Of a DNA stretch of 64,000 bases, positions 1 to 11,063 are shown piece after piece. The DNA is taken from the NCBI GenBank assembly GCA_003194525.1, contig NBIV01000306.1, forward strand, positions 1-64,000, written 5' to 3'. A program made the translations under genes and the position numbers. The first letter of the stretch is position 1, and each line of letters opens with the position of its first letter. The DNA comes from Gracilariopsis chorda. Taxonomy: Eukaryota > Rhodophyta > Florideophyceae > Gracilariales > Gracilariaceae. The notes below the pieces were generated by a model. The model had not been told where the DNA came from. It saw nothing but the letters and a program-made list of their open reading frames with translations, and did no database searches.

Positions 1-2460
1 ATATCTGTCTTATCGTTAATCAGACGACTGACAAGGTAATGGCACTAGGAGTGGAGAAGAACGAAGGTCTATATGAGATAGTTTTCCAGCCTATCGAGAA
101 AACATCGGCTTTCATAAGCAAGAGCAAAAACATGATTATGTTGTGGCATGAACGCCTAGGTCACATAGGCGAAGAGGTTGTCAGAAGAACTCGAAAGGTA
201 GTAGAAGGTATGGGGAATCTGAAGTTATCTGCTCTGAATTTCTGTGAGCCTTGTGCTTTGGGAAATCTTCACGAGCACCAAGACAATCCACGAACCCCAG
301 GAAGAAGGCAAGAGAATTCATGGATCTCGTACATTCGAATGTCATGCGTCCCATGAATAATCACCCTTGAAAGGAGAAAAGTATTGTGTAACTATTTGTG
401 ACGAAAAGAGAGACTTGTCTCTAGTACGGTTTACCACAACAAGATTTGCAGATGGAGGAAGCAGTACAACGTATGGTAACAAGAAATGGAGCAGAATTCA
501 GAAAGGCAGCCAAGAAGATTTTGGTGTGACAATGCATTGGAGTATTTGTCACACTCCTTCCGGAAGTGGTTAAGAGAAAAAATAGCTCAGGTGGATACCA
601 CTCAACCAGGCGTATAGCCCGGTGTCCAACGGAAAAGAAGAGTGCCTTAATCGAACACTCCATAATAAGGTTCGAACGATGCTCGAAGCACTTAAGGAGA
701 CCCGACATCGAAAGAACGTACAGGCGGATGCAATCAATACCCATAATTATCTCTGTAGTAAGAGCTACACTACACCCAATGCGAGTACACTATACGAGAT
801 TATTATGGGAATCAATTCTGATGTAACCCACATACGCGCATTTGGTTCACAGTGCTATGTGCACAAACCCAAACAAAAACGCAAGTCACTGAGCAAATAT
901 GAAGAAAAAGAGCGCAAGGGTATACTTATTGATTATGAGCGGGGTTCTTGTTACAAGGTTTTCTACCCAAAATCAAGGAAAAGTGAAGTGTCGAAGGACG
1001 TCAGGGTGAATGAAGAACGAGTAGGGTGGTTGAGCCGCATCAAAGAAACGAAGACGGAATCTCTCAACTTGAAAATGTTATGACGTGTAGAGGACGCGAT
1101 ACAACCTGAGGACAACACGTATTTACCACAAGTCAAGTCAGAGCACTCTGAAGTAGAACAACAGTCTGATGAAGAGGTATCAGAAGTGGAGATCAACTTG
1201 GAGCTGTTCACGCATTATCCCGTTCCTCCAAGACGTTCTGGAAAAATCTGAGAACCTACCACAAAGTATACCCCGAACGCTTTGGTGGCATTGATGATTC
1301 GCGAGAGGTTAGAAATATCTCACAAGGACGTTCCAGACACATTCATAGATGCTGTTTGTAGAAATGAGGCACAGATGTGGAGGCAGGCAGTGAAGGAAAC
1401 AATGGTAAAAATGAAAGAAATGAAGGTTTGGACCCTTCTTAAGCGACCAGAGGATTGCAAGCCTTTGGAGAACAGGTGGGTTTACTTCAAGAAGAAAGAA
1501 GCTGAGGGCAACGTAACTGGATATAGGGCCCGACTGGTGGCCAGATGATTCCGTCAACGAAAAGGTATTGATTACAACGAACTATTTGCTCCTGTGGCGA
1601 GACATACAACGCTGAGGACCATGTTTGCAATGGTGGTGGGCTCAAATTTGGAACTGGTCCAATTTGACGTACGAGTGGCGTCCCTAAATGAGGAGCTCGA
1701 AGAGACAATTCACGTCTTCCAGCCTGAAGGTTCTTTGCAGAAAGGGAAGCAAAAACATGTCTATCTTCTTCAGAAGGCCATGTATGGTCTCAAGCAAGCT
1801 TCAAGAGCTTAGCGGAAGAAGTATGCTCCAATATTGAAGGCATTGGGTTGCAAAGAGTCTAAGACAGATCCGGGATTGTTCTTTGCGCATTCAGGAAAAG
1901 AGAAGGTCTGGGTACTAATTGATGTTGATGACGGACTTGTGGCTGGACAGAGTAGAGCCAGTATTATGGCCTTTCTCAGAGAATTCGGTCAGCATGTTCA
2001 GATGCGCATTGATTTCACACCAACGAAGTTCCTGGGAATCAAAATGAACTACTCCAAGATTCATTGAGCGCTATGTATCCAAAACAGGCCCATGATTGAG
2101 GCTTTGGGAGAGAAGTTTGGATTACAGAACGCAAAGCTGGTCTATTACCCAATCAAGAATTTGCCATTGTTGCAGGGCAAAGATGTATCCTAAGGGGAGT
2201 TGCATGTTCCATATCGCGAGTTGGTAGCATCTCTGATGCATCCTTTTCCAGCAGTTCGCCCAGACATTGCATTTGTAGTAGGATTTTTGGCAAGGGTCAT
2301 GAATGACTACAAGAAGGAACATTGGACAGCAGCAACGGGAATAATCAGATAACGCCTAACCACAATAAACTACCAGATCAAATACAGAAGAGGAGCCAAA
2401 CGGAATTTGGTAGGATATTCTGATGCATTCTTAACCCAAACAGATGAGTGGAAGTAGAGA
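1..2460 (+). pseudogene. Copia retrotransposon A, decayed pol
   Basis: This is the remnant of a Ty1/Copia polyprotein in several frames. It enters the window already open. At 120-290 it reads as a GAG-pre-integrase zinc-binding module (WHERLGHIG, then CEPCALGN). At 620-1080 there is the C-terminal half of an integrase (FGSQCYVHKP and a decayed GILIDYE). At 1282-2067 there is reverse transcriptase: the KPLENRWVY/ARLVAR start, QFDVRVASLNEELEE (palm Asp), MYGLKQASRA, and VLIDVDDGLVAG at the YxDD position. At 2100-2455 RNase H-proximal sequence (SLMHPFPAVRPDIAFVVGFLARVM, GYSDAF) is readable. At least six stops or frame changes separate these pieces, so it cannot encode a working polyprotein. No LTR was recognised. 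Gag would lie left of the window. It is a different lineage from the element at 58.3 kb. Confidence 0.85.
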
Positions 2461-2465
2461 AGAAG

Positions 2466-3890
2466 GCAATAGAAAAATAAATCCCACGCCTTAGGGGATC
2501 TGCGGACTATTACACATGGAGAATATATGTTCGAGACGTAATGAACGCTAAATAAGTTTTCTTTGTACTAACACATGCCCGCCTACTGGCAAGTGAGAGC
2601 TCTGTCCAAGCTCGCAGTCGATGGGATGACGTGGATAGAAAAGAATTATCACACATTTTGTAGGACCTTGGTACTCAGCCAATAGTTGCCTTGTCCGAGG
2701 TTCTTGAGAAAGACCGCAATGTTCTGCGTTAGACATTTGGACCAAGCTTGAGACTATATACAAAAAGGACAACATTCAAACGAAGATGAATCTTTGACAC
2801 CGTGTCAACAGTTTTGTGTTCAAGGATGACCGGAACAATTCTAGAACATCTCCATGATATGGAAACAATACTCTTTGAGCTTCCTCGTCTCGGAGATCCA
2901 TTAACCGACAAGGAGCGAGCAGCTTGTTTATTGAGAACCTTACCAGACTCTTTGATCGCGATCAAATTAATCGCAGATTCCAATAACATGGAACACGACC
3001 AGGTGGTCTCATTGATAAAATCTGAGATTGATCGCCGCAAAAAACCGTGATTCCACTAGTACCATCAAAAGCGCTGGTATACAAAGTTGTTCTAAATACC
3101 CTATTATGGCCGGTTTGAGCTCCAAAACCGCAATCCTAAAGCCGCGTAGGAGAAACAAAACCGTTCGATGGTGGCATTGTGCAATACTATATCATATTCG
3201 ATCCGAGTGTCGTTGGAGAAAGCAATCCTAACAGAACGAAGATTAACGGAAAAGATCTTCAAACCAATTGCGTAATAATAACTTCAGATCGAAGAAATGA
3301 GACTCCAGCGGAAGAAATTCCAGCACGCCCCATCCCGATAGACAGAACACTGAACCTTGTGAGTTTGTTGCTATAAAACAGTCGAACCTATCTGCTCACG
3401 AATATGAGGCAGGTAAATGCCTGAAATGTGGCATTAGTCATGTTTTGGTTAACGGTAGATCCCTCTTCTGGGATTGTAAAGCAATTGAGAATCAATCAGT
3501 GCGTGCGAGCGACAGAGAGTCTAAGATAAAAGGGACAGGAACGATCATGCTGCCCTTGGGAGATGGAATTTCTTTACCTACAAAACACAATCCCTCATTT
3601 GATTCCACTCTCTTCTCTCTATCATTACTTGCAGATTATGCTACTGTCACATTCAGTAGTGATAATACCTTTACCAGTTTTATCATAAAGGATTCTCGAA
3701 ACAAAACACTGCTTCACCAATGTACAGCGAAGGACAACCTTTATCCACTACCAAACCCAATCCCTCCGCTTCGCGCTCAGGACAGTTTTGCAGCACCTGG
3801 AGATACAGCAAATGACGGGCACGAAAAAGTAGGAAATCCTGGAAAAGACTCACTACTCTCCACTGTCCATCAGTCCAGCGGTGACCTGGT
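2466..3890 (+). pseudogene. Copia gag-protease fragment B, decayed
   Basis: This is a diverged copy of the first third of the Copia polyprotein at 59714. Matching stretches in order are the gag start (ADYYTWRIYVRD), LGTQPIVALSEVLE, LPRLGDPLTDKERAACLLRT, NNMEHDQVVSLIKSEIDRRK, a degraded zinc knuckle near 3165-3235, the post-protease segment (3445-3700), and GAG-pre-integrase (APGDTANDGHEKVGNPGKDSLL, near 3795-3855). Several stops and shifts interrupt it and the protease motif is hard to see. It directly abuts Copia A near 2465 with no LTR between, so it reads as a fragment juxtaposed by deletion or nested insertion. Integrase and reverse transcriptase are absent. Confidence 0.75.
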
Positions 3891-4109
3891 TCTGTGATTT
3901 TGTTTTTTCCTCGATTTTTGTAACGGAAATAATAACCCGATGTTTCGTTATACGGACTTGGGTAGTATGTAGATTGCTATACCTTTCTCTTTCGGTGCAG
4001 AGTTTTCATAAAAGTCTTTTGCTGCGCAAAAGGGTTTTTAACAATGGCACCCTTAGTCAATTGTTCGAGATAGATACTAGTAGTACGAAATCATGATACT
4101 TTGTTCATA

Positions 4110-4262
4110 GCTACGAGAAAAGTTTTGAATGGCTGTGCCAGCCGTTCAGTGAAACCTGTAGACGTAGAAGCTTTACTGAAACTGACACTCAGTTTATAAA
4201 TATAGCACCGCTGGCAGCTCTGGCTGACGTCATGTGTCGGTCAAGCCGCCAGGCACTACCCA
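4110..4262 (-). repeat. Dispersed repeat, copy 1
   Basis: The reverse complement of this stretch matches 28596-28770 over about 150 bp. Shared blocks are TAGTGCCTGG(C/G)GCTTG-like ends, a TGACGTCAGCCAGAGC block, a TTTATAAA-like TATA block, and CACTGAACGGCTGG. The CRE-like TGACGTCA next to a TATA box suggests a promoter-bearing element end, perhaps a solo LTR or MITE. No coding sequence is present. Confidence 0.6.
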
Positions 4263-6529
4263 ATGTTTTTCAACAAGACTGGGCTACAAAATTGTCCGGT
4301 CAGACACTGATGCGAGCTTGTTCAGCAGTACTTGTAGTGAGCTTCCACAGTAAGTCCACGAATTTATGAGAGTTAATGACTACCCACTCAAAGTACACGG
4401 CCGCATTGACGAGTAGACTACCTTTAGCTTTATATTTAGATGAATCCCTTCTCTCCGGCGAGGTGCATGTTAGACCTCGTTGCCTCGTCAGTCATGCGGA
4501 CGCACTGCATTGGAAGAATTCTTTTTTATTTTGGTGTCTCCGAACAGTTATTCTTATTGTTATAAAGAAGACCCTGCAGTGGCTGCCTGTAAATGAGAAT
4601 ACTGAGCATTGCTGCCCCGGTGTGGATACTTCAAACCGTCCGTTGACAAATTTTTCTATTATTGTCTTGACATTGGTGGAGCTGGAAGGCTGGTTAGCCT
4701 GGTTCAGATCACCAAAAGCCATCAAGTAGTGAAAATCATTCTCAGGTTGACCATGTCTAACAAATTTGACAATTCTGGCGTTGCGAATATGCCGTTATAT
4801 TAATTGTAAATGGGATGATGAGGTCTGGCTGGGTCTCATTTGAAGAGACAAGCCTCAATCATGTACTATATTTGTGGGCGCCATCACAAAACGGTGACGC
4901 AGAGGGGCCAAAATTAGCAATAAAGTAGGCTGAAAAGGGTGTCCTCTTAGCTGCAAGCCCCGTAGAGATAAAAATGATAAACAGAAATAGCGAACAAATG
5001 GAAATGCAGAGACTAAAAAGGACTCACCCTGCTAAGCAAATATGAAAACAAAAGGGAGAGCAAAAGTCTCACTCCCGGAAAACTTTTTCAAAACTTCTTG
5101 AAAACAGTGCGCGACCAAAACCTTAAGCCAATGGCCACTAGGAGTCAGACTCCCGGCTTCTGGTCAGACAATCAGGATGTGTTGTGATTTCTACAGCCTA
5201 TCTAATTCGAGGCTAACCAGAAGCAGACGCTTACAATCCTACAAGGCTTCCAAAAGAGAGCTACTAACAGCGGGATAGGCTTTCAATATATACCCAATCT
5301 AGCCCGTTGCAGTAAAGGTTGCACGGCACGTCGCCTGTGGACAGCTTCCCGTCCAGCACTTTCGTCCAAAAATGGCCAGGTCTTTCGACCGACATCGTTA
5401 TCTGAGCAAAGCTCTGGTGGGACTCACACACAACAGACGCACCTTTGATACACACTGCCCGTCTCGCGTATACGCTTGAAGCACTTCAACCGGTGTTCGC
5501 GACGGCTAGATGCAGATGATGGTTGAATGGTTGAGTGAAAGAGCGAGAAAGGTTGGGGGGTGATGTTTGTGTATAAATTTGATTCTCCGCTGAGTTCAGA
5601 CCGAGGTCAGGGCTCAACTTGACCTTTCATAGCGTCTAAAATTCCTTGAAACAACGCAGGAACGCATTACTACTTTCTACTTACTCATTTGTGCGTCTAT
5701 GTAACTCCATTGGCTTCTACCAGCCTCTGGAGCTGCACAATAACCAATAAAACTCCGTCTTCTGGCCCCAGCGTCACTTAAATACAGTAGCACGGCTGGG
5801 GCAGCGAAGCAAAGAATGCTCCAGGAGCTGCTGGAACACTCTACACTTGTGTTCCGGCAGTGCTGGAACCTTTTTACACGTTTCGCAACCAACAACATTG
5901 CTACATAGCACTGTAATCGATAAAGGATATGAGTAAAGTGTGCGCTATCTGACAGTGAACGAAGAACTTGAAATGACTTTTAGTCTGGTCACCATTACAT
6001 CCCCGTGGTCCTACACACACTTCTGTGTTACACATCCTGCATTGTAGTGCTGCTTTGGAGGTGCAGTAGTGTTTCTTGTATGGCATGATTTCAGCGAAAA
6101 ATGTTTTCACGAACTCAAATTACAGACAGAAGGTACCAGGTACCGTTAATAAGGTTACAAGGAAAAGTGGCCTTTGGCCGCAGGTGGAGCTTTCGAGCCG
6201 CGGCAGATGGTTTGTATAAGATATCCGCACAAATTTTGATTTACGCATAAACTAAACTATGTCAAATTAATGATGCCCATCTACAAAGTGTACAGCTTCT
6301 TGTAGGACAGGGGTTTTGACGCTTACCGCCATTGCATGGAAATCATACGCATTCGGGGCCTTTCGTCTTCATTATGAAGGAGTAATACAGCATCAGATGG
6401 TCTCACACACGAGAATCCAACATAGACCAGGCCCGACGAAAAAGAGTTTGTTCGAAAGTCAATTATCATTATCTTCAGCGTTTGTCTCGTAGTATGTCAT
6501 GTGGTCCAAGTCCATGTACCGGAAGGGTC
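4263..6529. other. No recognisable gene
   Basis: Only short open frames occur here and none resembles a family I know. A frame on the minus strand at 4492-4725 has protein-like composition (AFGDLNQANQPSSS) but no start context or partner exons. Stretches near 5560-5580 (TATAAATTT) and 4920-5130 look like ordinary intergenic or decayed repeat DNA. Confidence 0.4.
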
Positions 6530-9103
6530 GTTTGAAATATCTTTCCAGCATGGAAGACTTAAGACGTCTAGGCAGTCTTACGCTTCGAATCAAAACCTGT
6601 ACCTCTCCACGGAGATGTATGTTCAGTTCCTGTACAGTTTGATTGATGCAAACATGCCTGAACTCAAAGAAGTTCTATGCAGCTTCAACTGTGCGCACTA
6701 CTCTCCCTCTCATGTACGCACTGATCGCATTTTGAAGCATGTCACTCTGTGCACTTGATTGGCTTGCCGTTCGACGTGATACAACCAAATCCTGTTCTTT
6801 GGCACTCTTGAAAGCATACTTCATCAGATATGCTACAGAGCTGCCACCTTGGGTTCTTTCAACATTGATGTGACCCTTGTACTTAATTGTGAGATCTGGA
6901 TCGTAGGGAACCACTTTCAAATCTTCTGTCCTCCTTCTTCGGTAGGTCTCTAGGTTTGTGTACTCATTTATCGTTGTTTCAGCCACAACTTCTTGTCGAT
7001 CATACCCAAATCTGCACCTCCAGTCAGAGGTACGACCGCGGCAATATGGAGAGTGTCTGTGAATATTGAATTTCTTCACCAATTTTCGGAGTTTCTAGTC
7101 CTCAGTCAAGTCACCCCGAGGCTGATTGTCTTTGATCAAAGTTTCAAGGATCTCAGGGTCTTCAACTACGCCGCCTTCCAACCAAAGAAGAATGTGATGA
7201 TGTGGAGTACTTCTCTCCTGGAACTCAAGTTTGGCGGCAATCCCAATGCATTTCAAACCAAAGAGCTCTTCTGAATTATTCTGTAGATCCTTCATGATTG
7301 AATTTTCATATGGTTGTACACTCTTGCAATATCATCTGGCCTATCGAAAGGACGGCTTCTGTTTCCCTGTGGAGAAAACGCTCCGGTGTTTTCGTTGTCC
7401 ATACTAAGCCTTTTCATCTCTTCCCGCCATACGTTCATTGTGACTGTGACGTAAAGCGTCGGGGAGCCCAGTCGGGCGACCATTGCTTTCAAATCCAGTC
7501 ATTTTTGTCCCAGTACGCTGGAGCCGTTTTGTGACTACCTGGAAGGAAGAGGTTACTGGGAGGGCCAAGTTTATCTGTGCCAGTATTGGTTCCAGCCCGC
7601 AGCTCCCGTTTTTCAACCATTCTGATCTGTTCTGTTTCCAAGTAACGAAGTCTCAAGTCTTCAATGTTTGTGCTAGTACGAATCAACCATTGCTGAAGAA
7701 GAGTACCAGAGTTCAGCAGCACATGATGGGTGTACAGTCTTCGCTTAGAGTGTTCTGTCCATGTTAGGCTCCTTTCGTCTCGGTTGTTCGCATCGCTTGA
7801 TAAATTATATGTTGCTGTATCATATGGGGCATGAATCTCACCGTAAAGGTAAAGCGGTGGAAAAGCTCCTTTCTCAGCGTCCATAGAATGAGGCTTCAAA
7901 TGCTTGTACTTGAGAACTCGACGTCGAAGATTTCCGGTTGACATGTAATGGGATTCTCGTCCCCCTACGAGCTGGGCAACTGGGGCTTCCGACCTGAACA
8001 GTTCACTTGGCTGTAAGACAAAAGCTCTCATCGCAATAGGTCTGCCTCGGCTATCTTCTAGTAACGGTCCCGCACCGGAGCTCACCTCGATTTGGGCTTC
8101 ATGGGCATCTTGATAATTCCGGCCATCTAATCCTTCCTGAATGGCGTCTGGAGAGATGTCAAGAGTAGACTCGTCCGCGTTTGATATCCTGCGAACACTT
8201 TTGTCTGGTCTAAACAGATTTGTGTATCTCTGTCGGACAATATCTGGTCTTGGTTGCATGATTTCGTATACCTCTGAAACCAAGTATCGAATATTCGGGT
8301 TAGACATCATTCTTCTCGTGAAAGAAGAATAATAATCACGTGAATTAGGATTGGGAGGACCTTACGACCACAAGTATGTGTAGCCGGCGTCCTGGTCTGG
8401 AACAGAAAGCGACACATTGCCTTGATGTCGAAGAAATGACGGACCTCCAACCCGAACGTACTTCATGTCCATGAATGTGAAAACGGTTGCAAATAACACA
8501 TTCAAGTGTGTTGGTAGCGTTTGAAAAGAACGCAATGATGCATGTCTTCAAGTTGCAAATCGATATGCAGTCTTCTGAAAGAAACTTCAAGCCATCTGGA
8601 GCTTTTATATCCACATCATGTTCCTTCGGTCTCTGCACCAAGCAGAACTGCGCCACAATATTTTCACATACGAATACGAAGCAGCCACCGCTTGCACTGC
8701 ACGTAACACAACACGCTGGAAGTGTGGCAGTGATTCGTTGATACTCCGGATATGAAGACCTTAGACGTGCGAGGCCCTGACGAATATTTTCTGCCCTTGC
8801 ATCCTAGACATATTTTGCTCCATAGTGAGTAACTTGGCGAGGTCTCCCAGAGAACCGCATAACTGTCCTCTCTCGTTCCTGTTGAATGCCGGAAGAATGA
8901 TAGGAGTTCAAATAAATATGTTCAGGTTTATGAGGTCCCATGAAACTTTGTGGAAGCTCGGCTTTAGTTCCTAAGTCCATCTGCGCAAGCCCATCGGTTA
9001 TGTCTCGATTGTGCACGGGCTGTATATTCTGTCTTGGATGACGGCTTGCTCCTGACCGGCATTCACCACGTTTTGATGGCGGTAAATTCGGAAAAGGGCT
9101 CAT
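6530..9103 (-). pseudogene. Helitron H0, decayed N-terminal and Rep part
   Basis: Read from 9103 downwards, this matches the N-terminal half of the H1 RepHel protein, but as a distinct and more diverged family. Order: N-terminal segment (9103-8805), cysteine-rich region and FMDMKYVR..GGPSFLRH-like region (8650-8345, several frames), Helitron_like_N domain (8310-7489; LKPHSMDAEKGAFPPLYLYGE), TVTMNVWREEM (7492-7292), the Rep HUH block STPHHHILLWLEGG (7295-7095), and AYLMKYAFK with the paired tyrosines (7082-6675). Homology fades near 6540, just after the H1-like FEFRHV segment, where Trp has become a TAG stop. At least four frame breaks. The PIF1-like helicase is missing, so this is a truncated dead copy. 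Confidence 0.85.
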
Positions 9104-9223
9104 GTCGGACTACGAGAACCGGAGAGAGTTTGAGAGTTTTAGTGATCACCTTTCGATGGAAGATGTACCGTTTCTGTCCCTTTAGTATAGAACTGGTGTT
9201 GCACAACAGTTTCCCGCCTGATA

Positions 9224-9739
9224 TCTCAACACCCCCCCGTACTATAATGATTTACACATGTATGAGGGGGGTGTTGTCGATTGACGGAAGGCGTTGCGCC
9301 AAAAAAACCCCTTGCACGCCCCCTTCAGTGCATGCAATTTTTACGCCTCCCCGCCAATCAAAAAATTCAGCAGCAGCAGCAGCCAAGCTCAGAGCTCATT
9401 GGCTGCTGCTGCATGTTGACTGCCGCAGCTGCTAAGTAGCTGGCACTGCAGCAGTGCCACCCACACTGCTGCACAGTGGCTGGAACTGCAGTTATTTTGA
9501 CAGCGCCAGCCAATTAAAATCTACTGTACCCTCTATGCACAACTGCAGTGCGCGCCAATCACAATCGCATGGGCGCTCAATTGCTACTCTATTCTATATT
9601 CACTCTCGGCACCGCGGCCCTCATGGGTCTGCAGGTCGTTTGCGAGCGTTAGCGAGCATAAGCGGCCTGCAGATCCCCCAAAGTCACCCCTACTCAGCGG
9701 CGCGCAGCGCCGCCCACGGCCGAAGGCCGTTTCTACGTG
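9224..9739 (+). mobile_element. Non-autonomous Helitron (H1 type)
   Basis: This 516-bp element starts 5'-TCTCAACACCCC directly after an A and ends in a hairpin (ACGGCC, loop GAA, GGCCGT) followed by TTTCTACGTG and then a T. That is the A/T target context expected of Helitrons. Inside are an internal inverted repeat (CACCCCCC with GGGGGGTG), CAG/CTG runs, and GC-rich palindromes near 9600-9720, all shared with the units at 15160-23690 but in the opposite orientation. It carries no gene and would depend on a RepHel supplied in trans. Confidence 0.7.
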
Positions 9740-10741
9740 TATACCTATAAATATTGTCTTCATTGTCTAGAGATGTTCCTGACACCAGCAGTACCTTGAT
9801 AGTTTTCATACGTAGTACTTCAAAAAGTACATATGCATTGCATTCTTATTCGGTCTTAGTTTAAGAGGTCAATACATATCAAGTACGAATCACCCACGTA
9901 TGAGACGTATAGTTAGTTCTTATTTTTGTTACAGCGTTCTACTTTTGTAGAACTGTGTGGCCTACGTATGCACTACATAGTTTAAAACTATTTTTGTTAG
10001 AAGCGTATACGTTTGCAGTAGTGCGGAGCCTACGTATGCACAATTGAACTATACCTTTTTTGTTAGAAAAGTATACGTAGGTTGTACGATACTTAGTTTA
10101 ATTTGTTGTTTGAATAGGATAAGCTTCTATTCTATCTATTTTTTAATGTGCTGCCGATTAGGTACTTAAGCTAGAACGTACCCTAAAGTTGAAAAAACTT
10201 CTGTCCAAGCAGCCACCTACAACTAATTTCACTCTAATTCTTCGTTTTAAATATCGTCTAACACCTGGCCGATATGTCCCAAACAGAGGTTCGCTACCTA
10301 CAACTATGCCGTTTGCGTGACCGTAAAGATGCTATTCTACCACGCTTGAGCAAAAATTGTGCATAATACAGGCTGCATTAAAGCACATTAATATGACCCG
10401 TGACAATGTCAATTGGTTTTTTGGAAGAGATTTTGTGCTCCATTTGCCCGAAAATCGACACAGTGTACACGGGATTGGAAGACTACCGCCTGATTGGACG
10501 CAGCAAAGATTTGCCTGTTCGCCGGCCGTCAGAGATATCCACGTGTGAGACGGGTTCAATGGGGCTGATAAAATTTGAGGCTGTCGAGAGTGACAAATCA
10601 TACACGAGCTCGACCGATTCGTGCCAGTAGGGCAAATCCTTTGATTACCATTGGCTAGTCGTTCGGAGGGAAGTAAATGTGCGTTTATTGATGTATTCTA
10701 AGGGGTCAACCTGCTCTTTGTCAGAGCAATCCTTAGGTAGG
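9740..10741. other. Non-coding stretch, no gene seen
   Basis: AT-rich DNA up to about 10260, with a short tandem duplication described separately. Small frames at 10332-10630 exist on both strands but show no family motif that I would defend. Confidence 0.4.
9960..10095. repeat. Two-copy tandem repeat, about 68 bp
   Basis: GCCTACGTATGCAC begins at 9960 and again at 10028. Each copy is followed by an AT-rich variable part, then TTTTTGTTAGAA and a GTATACGT block. Function unknown. Confidence 0.6.
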
Positions 10742-10745
10742 TTAG

Positions 10746-10773
10746 CCCCGTTCTCGTAGGGTGATGAATTTCA
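10746..10773 (+). repeat. Left terminal inverted repeat
   Basis: 28 bp, preceded by TTAG (10742-10745). Differs from the right end only at position 3. The last half (GGGTGATGAATTTCA) runs into its own small palindrome with the following TCATCACCC. Confidence 0.75.
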
Positions 10774-10799
10774 TCACCCTTTTTGTGGGGTGAAATTGG

Positions 10800-10950
10800 A
10801 GTGAGGAGGTCCCACTTCACCCTGCCAGGTGAGGAGTCCCACTGGTGGGTGCATCTCACCCGTGATCAGGGTGAGATCACCCAAGATCTCACCCAGTGGA
10901 ACGCACGACTCACCTAGCGGGACCCACAAATTACCCAGTGGAATATACAA
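10800..10950 (+). repeat. Subterminal short repeats of the piggyBac-like element
   Basis: Several variants of TCACCCAGTGG / CCCACTGG / GGTGAG alternate on both strands just inside the left end. Arrays like this often bind transposase; here that is inference. The right end shows no obvious counterpart. Confidence 0.45.
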
Positions 10951-11063
10951 CAATCCTCCGAAGATCGCAGTTCATGCCAATCGTTGCGCAACGCGATGTC
11001 AAACTCTGAAAGGCAGTCCGGCGCAATTTGCAGATCACGATGCCTCCAGATTGATACCTTCGC

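Noticed and set aside
10332-10630. Short frames on both strands, one with an ACIMHNFC string reminiscent of Harbinger transposase ends
   Set aside because: Only a few residues agree and no other part of such a transposase is present nearby.
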